In this document: positions 17,657-25,445 of the stretch, piece by piece
Layout of the letters: the number at the start of each line of letters is the position of its first letter
Numbering within the stretch: the first letter of the stretch is position 1
Source of the DNA: UBA11612 sp965228575
GTDB lineage: Bacteria; Pseudomonadota; Alphaproteobacteria; Rhodospirillales; Rhodospirillaceae
Assembly: GCA_965228575.1 (NCBI GenBank)
Contig: CBDDHW010000007.1
Span: 1 to 64,000, forward strand
Reading direction: 5' to 3'
DNA: 64,000 bases
Translations under genes and position numbers: made by a program
The notes under the pieces: model-generated
Told to the model about the DNA's origin: nothing
Seen by the model: the letters and a program-made list of their open reading frames with translations, nothing else
The model's database searches: none

Positions 17657-18754
17657 TCACGCGATGCGATTAAACCACATCATCGAGAGCAGTGCGGACA
17701 TGACCGCAAGCGCCACGGCAATGGCGGAAAACAGAGCTGTGATTTCCGTCTCTTTCTTCTCCAACACGAGTTGAGTGTTGAGACCCTGATAGATTTTTTT
17801 CAAATCACTCGCATTTCCTGCGTAGAAATACTCGCCGCGGGTGATGTCAGCGATTGATTTAAGGGTGTCTTCGTCAAGGCGAACGCGCATCGACCATCCT
17901 TCGAAACCCAAGGTCGCCCCTGCCGCAGTACCAACGCCAACGGTATACACCCGAACGCCGCGTTCGGCCGCCATCCGTGCGGCTTCAATCGGATCAGGCC
18001 CGGTGGTGGCTTGGCCATCGGTGAGAAGAATAATGACCGCCGACTGGTAAGACCCGGGTTCAACCGGCTCGTTATTCTCTTCGGCTTCTTCCTCGCCGCC
18101 CATAATCGGGCCGAGATTTCTTTCCATATCGCCGCGCACGCCCCCGCCCAGCGGTGCGCCTCTGCGGCGGTAATCGCGCCAGCGGCTCCTATTCATCGGG
18201 CCGAGATCAAAATTTGCGCCAGGAAAGAGTTCCTGTAGGGCGACCAAGATCCCGCTGCCGATGGCGGTTCCGCGGTGGGTGGTGAACCGTTCGATGGCGC
18301 CGATTACATCCTCGCGGGCATGGGTGGGACGTTGAACGGTCAATGCTGATCCCGCAAATGCCACCACACCGACCCGGGTTGTCCGGGGTTGCTCGTTCAC
18401 AAATGTGCGCGCCGCATCTTGCGCGGCGACCAGCCGGCTGGGCTCGACATCGACAGCGCGCATACTGCCGGAAACATCCATCGCCAAAATAACGGTGTCC
18501 CGTTGAGACGGAAGCGTGATCACAGCCGCCGGGCGGGCGATGGCGGTGATCATAATAATGAGAGCGGCCAGAAACAGGAGCGGCGGGACGTGACGGCGAA
18601 ACTTCTGACCCGCACCCATGGCGTCTTTAACCATGCTCAGGCTCGCGTATCGCACCGCTGTGAGTTTTTTGCGCCTCATCAGCAAGATATAGGCTGCGAT
18701 GAGCAACGGTATCGTTACGAGCAACCAGAGAAGATTAGGCCACAGAAACGTCAA
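17657..18754 (-). CDS. Membrane-anchored von Willebrand A protein, BatA-like
   Basis: 365 residues. Two N-terminal membrane helices (about 5-24 and 57-76), a VWA domain with the MIDAS motif DVSGSM near residue 92, and a C-terminal helix ending at the last residues, so the VWA domain lies in the periplasm. Within the VWA fold, about residues 178-218 form an insertion first rich in Arg/Gly, then strongly acidic (GGEEEAEENNEPVEPG). It overlaps the DUF58 gene by 20 bases and starts at TTG with GGAAG upstream. MoxR-DUF58-VWA modules act as chaperone-like systems; the client here is unknown. Confidence 0.85.
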   Translation of the reverse strand: MTFLWPNLLWLLVTIPLLIAAYILLMRRKKLTAVRYASLSMVKDAMGAGQKFRRHVPPLLFLAALIIMITAIARPAAVITLPSQRDTVILAMDVSGSMRAVDVEPSRLVAAQDAARTFVNEQPRTTRVGVVAFAGSALTVQRPTHAREDVIGAIERFTTHRGTAIGSGILVALQELFPGANFDLGPMNRSRWRDYRRRGAPLGGGVRGDMERNLGPIMGGEEEAEENNEPVEPGSYQSAVIILLTDGQATTGPDPIEAARMAAERGVRVYTVGVGTAAGATLGFEGWSMRVRLDEDTLKSIADITRGEYFYAGNASDLKKIYQGLNTQLVLEKKETEITALFSAIAVALAVMSALLSMMWFNRIA

Positions 18755-19685
18755 GGTTTGCTTCCAAATGTTTTGGCAACCCGCCTGCTGCCTGTTGGCT
18801 GCGGCGTTTGCGTAAATCCGCGAATCTTAGAATAGCATCTATCAAATCATCGGTGGTGGACAACTCCAGAGTATCAACGCCAGCGCTTGCAAGGGCTCCG
18901 CGGAGCTCGGATTCGCGGGCCAGCGCCATGGCGGCGAATCGCTTGCGAAAACCTTTATCATGGGTATCGACAAAGATTTGCTCGCCGGTTTCTGAATCCT
19001 GCATCGTTATAAGACCTAGGTCTGGGAGATCCATTTCCAAGGCATCGTACAGCCTGACTGCGACAAGTTCGTGGCGCCGTGCCATGCGGGCCAAGGGATG
19101 GGCCCATCCGGGGGTGCTGATAAAATCGGACACCAGAAACACGAGAGACCGGCGCTTGATGATTTGGTTCGCCGTGGTGATGAAATCGGACAGGTCGGTT
19201 TCCGGAGCGTTCGGCATTTCGGGCCGGTTCATGAGGCTGTTTAAGATGTGCAGCACGTGTTCCCGGCCACTGCGCGGGTGGATGACGGTGTCAACGCCTC
19301 CGCCGTAAAGCAGAACGCCCGCGCGGTTTCCATGCCTGGTCAAAAGGCGCGTCAGAACGCCGATGAATTCAGTGAGCACGGTGCGCTTTTTCACCTCCAT
19401 TGATCCGAAATCGATCGAGGGGCTGAGATCGAGGAGAAACCACGCGGTGACCTCCCGATCTTCGGTGTATTCGCGCACGTAAGGGGCTTGCATGCGCGCC
19501 GTGACATTCCAGTCGATATGCCGAACGTCGTCGCGAAGCTGGTACTCGCGAATATCAGCGAGATCTAAACCGAACCCGCGAAACAATGACCGGTAGTTGC
19601 CATGCAACAGGCCATCCAGCTTGCGGATCACCGTCCACTCGAGGCGGCGCAGGAGCGCGTCAGGACTGTGCGGCAACGGAGACAT
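18735..19685 (-). CDS. DUF58 protein of the MoxR module
   Basis: 316 residues with the DUF58 signature: a basic/aromatic N-terminal GNYRSLFRGFGLDLADIREY, then DDVRHIDWNVTAR, REYTEDREV and a VWA-like LLDLSPSIDFG. No membrane segments, so cytoplasmic. It overlaps MoxR by 26 bases at the front and the VWA gene by 20 bases at the back, so all three are translated together. In studied systems MoxR ATPase and DUF58/VWA partners help mature metal-containing or multi-subunit enzymes; no client gene is visible nearby. Confidence 0.87.
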   Translation of the reverse strand: MSPLPHSPDALLRRLEWTVIRKLDGLLHGNYRSLFRGFGLDLADIREYQLRDDVRHIDWNVTARMQAPYVREYTEDREVTAWFLLDLSPSIDFGSMEVKKRTVLTEFIGVLTRLLTRHGNRAGVLLYGGGVDTVIHPRSGREHVLHILNSLMNRPEMPNAPETDLSDFITTANQIIKRRSLVFLVSDFISTPGWAHPLARMARRHELVAVRLYDALEMDLPDLGLITMQDSETGEQIFVDTHDKGFRKRFAAMALARESELRGALASAGVDTLELSTTDDLIDAILRFADLRKRRSQQAAGGLPKHLEANLDVSVA

Positions 19686-20676
19686 GAGCCTCGAGGGGTT
19701 TTTCGGGTGCGGCGATATGTCCCATTATTTTTTCAATCACCTGATCGGTTGTCAGAGAATCCGCGAGCGCTTCGTAGGACAACACAATGCGATGGCGCAG
19801 AACGTCTGGAGCTAAGTCTTTGACATCGTCGGGGAGGACGTAGTCTCGTCCGCGCAAGAACGAAAGCGCCCGTGCGCCTTCAATAAGGTTGATCGACGCC
19901 CGCGGGCTGGCGCCAAAGGTGATGTACTTGGCTAAATCCTCGATCCCATACTTTTGCGGATCGCGCGTGGCCGCCGCCAATTTGACCGCATACTGCATGA
20001 GCGCCGGGTCTACATAGGCGCTGCGGCATTTTTCTTGCGCCGCCAGCAACTGGTCTGTGGTTGTGACCGCGGCGACCGCAGCCGCAGCCCCCGTGACCCG
20101 TTCGACGATTACAAATTCTTCTTCTTCAGTTGGGTATCCGACCACCACTTTCATCATGAAACGGTCGACTTGCGCTTCGGGCAAGGGGTAGGTGCCTTCG
20201 GTTTCAATGGGGTTTTGAGTGGCCATCACCAGGAATGGTTGGGGAACTTTATGGGATTCACCAGCGATGGTGACCTGGTATTCCTGCATGACCTCAAGTA
20301 GGGCGCTCTGAACTTTCGCCGGTGCGCGGTTGATTTCATCAGCGAGCAACAGGTTGGCAAAGACCGGGCCTAAGGTCGTTGAAAAATCACCGGTCTTGAG
20401 ATTGTAAATTCGCGTGCCGATCAAATCAGCGGGAACAAGGTCGGGCGTGAATTGAATACGTTTGAAACTCCCGCGAATGGTTTCCGCTAAGGTTTTGACG
20501 GTCAAAGTTTTGGCGAGGCCCGGAACGCCCTCAACAAGCAAGTGACCTTGCGCGAGGATTGCTACAAGGACGCGTTCTAAAAAATGGTCTTGGCCCACGA
20601 CCACTTTTTTGACTTCGTAGAGCACCCGTTCCATTAGGGCTGAGACGTCAGTGCTCATCGGTTCATTAGTGTCCAT
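19660..20676 (-). CDS. MoxR-family AAA+ ATPase
   Basis: 338 residues. Walker A is seen as VEGVPGLAKT near residue 54, Walker B as LLADEINRAP near residue 111, sensor 1 as MATQNP, and the arginine-finger region follows LPEAQVDRFMM. This is the standard MoxR subfamily of AAA+ proteins and a cytoplasmic chaperone-type motor. It leads the three-gene unit with DUF58 and VWA proteins. The protease gene upstream ends 24 bases after this start region, so it may share the promoter. Confidence 0.92.
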   Translation of the reverse strand: MDTNEPMSTDVSALMERVLYEVKKVVVGQDHFLERVLVAILAQGHLLVEGVPGLAKTLTVKTLAETIRGSFKRIQFTPDLVPADLIGTRIYNLKTGDFSTTLGPVFANLLLADEINRAPAKVQSALLEVMQEYQVTIAGESHKVPQPFLVMATQNPIETEGTYPLPEAQVDRFMMKVVVGYPTEEEEFVIVERVTGAAAAVAAVTTTDQLLAAQEKCRSAYVDPALMQYAVKLAAATRDPQKYGIEDLAKYITFGASPRASINLIEGARALSFLRGRDYVLPDDVKDLAPDVLRHRIVLSYEALADSLTTDQVIEKIMGHIAAPEKPLEAHVSVAAQS

Positions 20677-20700
20677 ATGATCCCGTTTCGTGTCTAAAGG

Positions 20701-21630
20701 TTAGAACGGCGACATGCCGGCGGCCGACGCCGCATTTTCAATGGGTACCGCGAACCCGATGCCGATAAAGACCCGGTGTTCCGACGGATTAAGAATACCG
20801 GTGACGATTCCCACGACTTCACCGTTTGCTGTCACCAAAGGGCCCCCGGAGTTTCCCGGATTGGCCGCTGCATCGAATTGAATGAGATTGGAGAGCACGC
20901 GCTCGCCTTCCGGGGTGCGGTACTCTCGGCGCAAGCCTGAGATGACGCCCGCCGAAACCGAAGGTCCGATTTCAAAAGGAAAGCCGACAGTGATGACATC
21001 GTCGCCCAAAGCGAGATCGTCGGTCGAACGCAAGGTGGCGGGCGTAAGATCGTCTGGCAGTGTGGACGCCTGGAGGACGGCGAGATCATTTTCGGGCTGA
21101 ACGGAAATCACGTTGGCCTCGGACTCAGATCCGTCGAAAAAAATTATTCTTAAAGCTTGGGCGGCACCGACCACGTGGAAGTTGGTGAGGATGATTCCGC
21201 TTTCCACGATGACAACCCCGGTCCCGGTGCCCTCTACTTCCTCCTCGCCGCTGTCTTCGTCGGTCCGCAGAGCTTGCACGCGAACGACCGAGGGCCGAAC
21301 AATTTCGTAGGCTTGAGACGCCATCGAGGGCTCGGGCGGTAGATTCTCAAGAGAATGCAGGACCGCGAGATCGATATCCTCCTGTGTCAGAGAGAAGGGG
21401 GTGGCGATGTAGGCGTAGCCTAAAATCGCGAGGAGCGTGAAGACGCCGCTGCCCACCGCCAGAACGGCTCGATCATGGCGGCCATAAAACCGGCGCCACC
21501 AACTTGTCTTGGGCGAGGCGTGTTCCGATGTCTCGGTGCTCGCGTCCGTGCGCGCATTGACCTGGCCAACTCTATGGTTGGCTGGTGTGCGTCCGCGATT
21601 TGAGCGGCTATACAGGCTGACGCGGTTCAT
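20701..21630 (-). CDS. Membrane-anchored trypsin-like serine protease, no PDZ
   Basis: 309 residues from the ATG at 21630, which has GGAG seven bases upstream; an earlier start 42 bases upstream is weaker. A single membrane helix (about residues 53-76) places the rest in the periplasm. The HtrA-type catalytic triad is visible: His152 in TNFHVV, Asp182 in ENDLAVL and Ser261 in GNSGGP. The chain ends straight after the protease domain, so no PDZ domain is present, unlike DegP/DegS. It sits just upstream of the MoxR module in the same direction. Confidence 0.85.
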   Translation of the reverse strand: MNRVSLYSRSNRGRTPANHRVGQVNARTDASTETSEHASPKTSWWRRFYGRHDRAVLAVGSGVFTLLAILGYAYIATPFSLTQEDIDLAVLHSLENLPPEPSMASQAYEIVRPSVVRVQALRTDEDSGEEEVEGTGTGVVIVESGIILTNFHVVGAAQALRIIFFDGSESEANVISVQPENDLAVLQASTLPDDLTPATLRSTDDLALGDDVITVGFPFEIGPSVSAGVISGLRREYRTPEGERVLSNLIQFDAAANPGNSGGPLVTANGEVVGIVTGILNPSEHRVFIGIGFAVPIENAASAAGMSPF

Positions 21631-21866
21631 CGAGGGCTCCAGCTTAGCGGCATCACAATACCTTGTGACCAAGAAGGGTATTCAAATTCCAAGTTGAAAC
21701 AAAGGTGCAAATCCCCGTGATTCGGACACAGGTATGAGAGTTTTGTAATAAATGCCCGAATCTCGCAGGGTTTTTGCCCTTGAGAAGGAGGAGCCCGGCG
21801 CGTTTGTCACACAGTTGCCAATATCACCGGCGCAGTATAGGGACACCAAGCGCAAGGAGTCCTGAC

Positions 21867-22475
21867 ATGTCAGTTCGTTTTTATCTCGTCATACTTTGTT
21901 TTCTCGCGGGCCTTGGTGTCGCGAGCGCGGCACCTGGGGCCGACGATCCAGCGGCGCCGGTGAACGCGCTGCATGAGACCCTTCTGTACAACATGGAAAA
22001 TGCCGCGATGCTTAGATTCGAAGGTCGTCGAGCGCGCTTGGAGCCGGTCGTCCGGGAGTCTTTCGATCTTGAGACCATGGCACGCGTGTCCATCGGTGCG
22101 CCGTGGCGCGAGGTCGATGACGAAACCCGCGCACGGCTTGTTGACGCGTTTACGGACTGGACGATCGCGAACTACGCCGCGCAATTTTCCGCCTACGACG
22201 GAGAGCGCTTTGACGTTGCCGGTACCTCCGATGCGGGCCGCGGGAACATTTTGGTCAACACGCACCTCATTGCAGATAGTGAAACGATTGCGCTGAACTA
22301 CCGTCTCCGCCGGTCTGACGACCGGTGGCGCATTGTCGACATCTATTTGGACGGTGCGGTCAGCCAACTCGCAATGCGGCGCGGCGAATTTGCGTCGGTG
22401 CTAGGAAATGGGGGCATCGATCAACTCATCGCGCACATGCGCGCGCAAACCTCGAAACTGGCCTCGGGGGATTAG
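21867..22475 (+). CDS. hpnM: Hopanoid-associated periplasmic protein HpnM (MlaC/Ttg2D family)
   Basis: 202 residues from the ATG that has AAGGAG seven bases upstream. A signal peptide ends in VASA at about residue 21. The mature part is an MlaC-type periplasmic lipid-carrier domain, with LARLVDAF-type and ISVLLNYRLR-type segments (seen here as ARLVDAFTDWTIANYAAQF and ETIALNYRLR). HpnM occurs with the RND-like exporter HpnN, found 3 kb away on the other strand. A TTGCCA and TATAGG pair at 21815 and 21836 is a weak promoter candidate. The hpnM name is inferred from context plus family. Confidence 0.78.
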   Translation: MSVRFYLVILCFLAGLGVASAAPGADDPAAPVNALHETLLYNMENAAMLRFEGRRARLEPVVRESFDLETMARVSIGAPWREVDDETRARLVDAFTDWTIANYAAQFSAYDGERFDVAGTSDAGRGNILVNTHLIADSETIALNYRLRRSDDRWRIVDIYLDGAVSQLAMRRGEFASVLGNGGIDQLIAHMRAQTSKLASGD

Positions 22476-22528
22476 GCGTTTGGTGTTGGCGGGCGTCTTG
22501 GGAGGGACTCGAACGAGACTTTATCTTG

Positions 22529-22555
22529 ACGCCCCGAGTTATTAAGACGGGGCGT
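22529..22555. terminator. Hairpin between convergent genes
   Basis: A perfect 8-bp inverted repeat, ACGCCCCG and CGGGGCGT, with an 11-base loop that contains the stop codon of the reverse-strand desuccinylase-like gene. It lies between the convergent ends of hpnM and that gene, so it may stop both transcripts. No T-run follows on either strand, which weakens the call. Confidence 0.4.
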
Positions 22556-23582
22556 AATCTCCGGGTCCTAGGCCCTCTAGGTGCTCTTCCTGGAATACCT
22601 GAATGGCGCCGACAACCTCCGCAGAATCCTTAAACCGCGCAATGTGAAACAAGGCGTCTCCCTCAGAGATAATCGGAAGGTTCGTTCGCCCAACCACAAT
22701 ACCTGTGAACGGTGCAACGACTTCACTCTCGTTTTCTCCAAAAGGATCGGAGACCAATCCAAGCCGTTCACCCTTTCTTACCTGTGAGCCAGCTTGTTTT
22801 GTCGCCCTGAAAATTCCTGCTGATGGGGCGCGGACCCAAGATGATGATCTTGCAATAATTGGAACAACTGGTGATCTACTTTTTTTCGTTTGGGGTATCA
22901 TTCCAATCTCTCGCATGACATTGCGAATACCGCGCACGCCTGCGCGAATCGCCAGTGAATCAAACCGAAGCGCTTCGCCAGCCTCATACAATAGGATTGG
23001 AATGCCTTTTTCAGCTGCTATTTGACGCAAGGATCCATCTCGTATGTTTGCATTGATTATCACGGGCGTGCCAAACGCTCGTGCTAACTTCTCGGTGGCC
23101 GGTTCATCGAGATTAGCTCGGATATGGGGGTGATTAAATCGATGTATACCGCCGGTGTGTAGGTCAATTCCGTGAGTGCATTGATCCAAAATTTCTTGGG
23201 CAAATACGGAAGCGATACGCGAGGCGAGTGACCCGTGTTCGGTTCCCGGAAACGAACGATTCAGGTCGCGGCGATCCGGCAGGTAGCGGGAATGGACCAA
23301 AAATCCATACACATTGACAATCGGAACCGCCACGAGCGTGCCTTGCAACCTATCCATTCCCGGCCGTCCGAGGAGCTGGCGAATAATTTCAACACCGTTA
23401 ATTTCGTCTCCATGTATCGCCGCGCATACAAATAGCTTGGGTCCTTCACGACGTCCGTGAATCACATGAACCGGCATAGCGATGGGCGTGTAGGTTGAAA
23501 GTCCGGGAAGCTCTAAATTGATAGAGGCACGCGACCCGGGGGAAATCTCATTCCCGCCAATTAAAAATGGCGGGCGAATCAT
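22542..23582 (-). CDS. Succinylglutamate desuccinylase/aspartoacylase-family zinc hydrolase
   Basis: 346 residues. The zinc site of the AstE/aspartoacylase branch of the M14 family is visible: His57 and Glu60 in IHGDEINGVE and His142 in GIDLHTGG. DLNRSFPG near 107 binds the substrate carboxylate, and Glu in LLYEAGEALRFD near 218 is the probable catalytic residue. A C-terminal beta-rich, biotinyl-lipoyl-like region (about 265-320) is common in this subgroup. Its start overlaps the rimK stop (ATGA). In this setting it may remove amino acids added by RimK; that is inference. Confidence 0.85.
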   Translation of the reverse strand: MIRPPFLIGGNEISPGSRASINLELPGLSTYTPIAMPVHVIHGRREGPKLFVCAAIHGDEINGVEIIRQLLGRPGMDRLQGTLVAVPIVNVYGFLVHSRYLPDRRDLNRSFPGTEHGSLASRIASVFAQEILDQCTHGIDLHTGGIHRFNHPHIRANLDEPATEKLARAFGTPVIINANIRDGSLRQIAAEKGIPILLYEAGEALRFDSLAIRAGVRGIRNVMREIGMIPQTKKSRSPVVPIIARSSSWVRAPSAGIFRATKQAGSQVRKGERLGLVSDPFGENESEVVAPFTGIVVGRTNLPIISEGDALFHIARFKDSAEVVGAIQVFQEEHLEGLGPGDYAPS

Positions 23583-24487
23583 CAGCCTTTCCCTCTGGTT
23601 TTCGTCTTATTGTGTTGCGCGTTTTTTTCCATGAATTCAATAATCATTCCGGCGATATCCTTACCGGTTGCGTTCTCGATGCCTTCTAGACCTGGTGAAG
23701 AATTGACTTCCATTACTACAGGGCCGTGATTAGAGCGAAGCATGTCTACGCCACAAACGTTCAAGCCTAGCGCCTTCGCGGAGCGCACAGCCGTTGACCG
23801 CTCTTCAGGCGTAATTTTAATTGTTTTCGCGGACCCGCCTCGATGAAGATTAGATCTGAAATCATCTGCGGCGCCTGAACGCATCATGGCGGCGACAACT
23901 TTGCCACCGATTACAAACGCTCGAATATCTGCTCCTCCTGCTTCTTTAATAAACTCCTGCACGAGAATATTTGCGTTTAGGCCAGCGAACGCTTCTATCA
24001 TGCTCTTTGCAGAGGATGGCGTTTCTCCGAGGACGACACCAATGCCCTGGGTTCCTTCGAGCAACTTAATAACACAAGGCGTGCCACCCACAATTTCAAG
24101 TAAGTCGTCGGGTTCGCCGCTGTGGTGCGCGAACGCTGTGACGGGCAAGCCGATTCCAGCGCGTGACAGAATTTGCATACTGCGAAGTTTATCGCGGGAC
24201 CGGCCGATAGCGACCGATTCATTAAGAGGAAACACGCCCATCATTTCAAATTGACGAAGAACGGCAAGGCCGAAGAACGTGATAGATGCGCCAATTCTCG
24301 GTATTACGGCGTCGATACCCGTCAATGTTTCTCCCTTGTACCGCACCTCCGGGTGATGGGAAGCGATATCAACATAACATCGAAGGGTATTGATAATTTG
24401 AATATCGTGACCCCGTTCTTCTGCAGCCTCAACCAATCTTTTGTGAGAGTACAAATTTGGATTACGAGCCATCATGGCAATTTTCAT
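23582..24487 (-). CDS. rimK: Ribosomal protein S6-L-glutamate ligase RimK
   Basis: 301 residues, close to Escherichia coli RimK over its whole length: MKIA start, AVIPRIGASITFFG, FPLNESVAIGRSRDKLRSMQ, the ATP-grasp loop LLEGTQGIGVVL, SNLHRGGSAK and the metal-binding VMEVNSSPGLEGIE. RimK adds glutamates to the C-terminus of ribosomal protein S6 with ATP. The ATG at 24487 with AAGGAAG seven bases upstream fits the family start better than the longer frame. It lies between a RimB-like protein and a zinc hydrolase, translationally coupled to the latter. Confidence 0.94.
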   Translation of the reverse strand: MKIAMMARNPNLYSHKRLVEAAEERGHDIQIINTLRCYVDIASHHPEVRYKGETLTGIDAVIPRIGASITFFGLAVLRQFEMMGVFPLNESVAIGRSRDKLRSMQILSRAGIGLPVTAFAHHSGEPDDLLEIVGGTPCVIKLLEGTQGIGVVLGETPSSAKSMIEAFAGLNANILVQEFIKEAGGADIRAFVIGGKVVAAMMRSGAADDFRSNLHRGGSAKTIKITPEERSTAVRSAKALGLNVCGVDMLRSNHGPVVMEVNSSPGLEGIENATGKDIAGMIIEFMEKNAQHNKTKTRGKG

Positions 24488-24566
24488 GTAATCGCTTCCT
24501 TCTGATTGCAATAAACTGCGGAGGAGTGCCGCTCGCCTGTAGACATTCTAATTGATTGGTGCGCAG

Positions 24567-25040
24567 TCATTGGGTCTTTTTCAACGTAAATGATTTTGCG
24601 GGATCGACCAGCAATTTACGCCGGAGGGCTTGGCGGCCTAAAAGCATTCTAAAGCCCATTTCGTCGCGATTAATAAGAGATAATTCTATCGGCCAACGCA
24701 TATCTCCAATCCAAAGAGTCGTGCGGATGATATATCGCTCAGACGATTTTCCTCCTGAATCAGTGATGTTCCGCTTATCTATTACCAGGGCCGTACAGTT
24801 AATTTCGGGGTGCCGCTGCCTCTGTAACGGGTGGGCTTTAAAATTGACGTAAGTCGCGCCACTTTTGGTAAACGTGGATATTTTAAAGGCATGCAATGCG
24901 GATGTGCGCGCGCCCGTATCCACTTTCACTTTAATCTGATCAATGCCGAGGTCAGGTAATCCCACCCATTCCCGCCAACCGATGGCAAGTTTTTGACGTT
25001 TTGTGCCGATTTGAAGTTTGGAACCGAGTTTTGCGGACAT
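24567..25040 (-). CDS. rimB: RimB-like retropepsin-fold protease (ATP-dependent zinc protease family)
   Basis: 157 residues of the family often named ATP-dependent zinc protease, which has a retroviral-aspartic-protease fold. The active-site-like VDTGARTSALHA lies near residue 40 and the second conserved LINRDEMGFRMLLGRQAL near residue 123. In Pseudomonas rimABK, RimB is a protease working with RimK in S6 modification. Here it is 79 bases upstream of rimK in the same direction. Naming it rimB rests on family and context. Confidence 0.85.
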   Translation of the reverse strand: MSAKLGSKLQIGTKRQKLAIGWREWVGLPDLGIDQIKVKVDTGARTSALHAFKISTFTKSGATYVNFKAHPLQRQRHPEINCTALVIDKRNITDSGGKSSERYIIRTTLWIGDMRWPIELSLINRDEMGFRMLLGRQALRRKLLVDPAKSFTLKKTQ

Positions 25041-25428
25041 GCTACCGGTTGTTTTTGTTCACCACGTCATAATCGAATACTATAGCAGTGTTGTCTAGCC
25101 TGAGCGCGATAGGCATTTGTGACTGTTTTTCACCGATAGCGACCAGCAGGTCTTTACATATGTTATTCCCAAGTGTTCATGCGGTAGGCTTGTTACTGCT
25201 CACGCCGTTTTTTTGTTTGCGAAAGAGCGCGTACCGATGACGACGGTGGCATTGGTTCTTCCACAAACATCATGGTGGTATCTATCGCCCAGAATAGGGG
25301 CGTTCCGCTCATTGCGATGTTCGATGTCCTGCATGTGATCGCCATTGCGGCAATACCGGCTCTCATTTTTTTTGTGGCTTGTCGCGCCACGGCTTCATTC
25401 TGCAACGGACGCCTCGATCCAGAGCAGT
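25041..25428. other. Intergenic region with possible gene remnant
   Basis: About 390 bases between rimB (promoter side) and the hpnN stop. It should contain the promoter of the rimB-rimK unit in its first 100 bases. The right part holds a hydrophobic forward-strand frame described separately. The reverse-strand frame 25193-25432 does not look like protein. Confidence 0.35.
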
Positions 25429-25445
25429 TCACTGCCCCTGTTTGA
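25188..25445 (+). pseudogene. Possible remnant of a membrane transporter C-terminus
   Basis: An open stretch on the forward strand ending in TGA at 25443-25445, with an ATG at 25272. Its middle reads like a last transmembrane helix of a transporter: QNRGVPLIAMFDVLHVIAI followed by a run of Ala, Ile, Pro, Leu and Phe, then a polar tail. The layout resembles the end of DHA2-type major facilitator proteins, where a short polar loop precedes the final helix. Nothing upstream continues the protein. It overlaps the hpnN 3' end. Could be chance. Confidence 0.25.

Noticed and set aside
22490..22560. tRNA-like look of the region after hpnM (TTCGA with G/C-rich ends)
   Set aside because: A T-loop-like stretch exists but the flanking bases do not pair into a T-arm, and no anticodon arm or acceptor stem of the right size can be built.
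25193..25432. 79-residue reverse frame between hpnN and rimB
   Set aside because: Its composition (Arg, Ser and Met scattered, no domain) and overlap with the hpnN stop region suggest chance.
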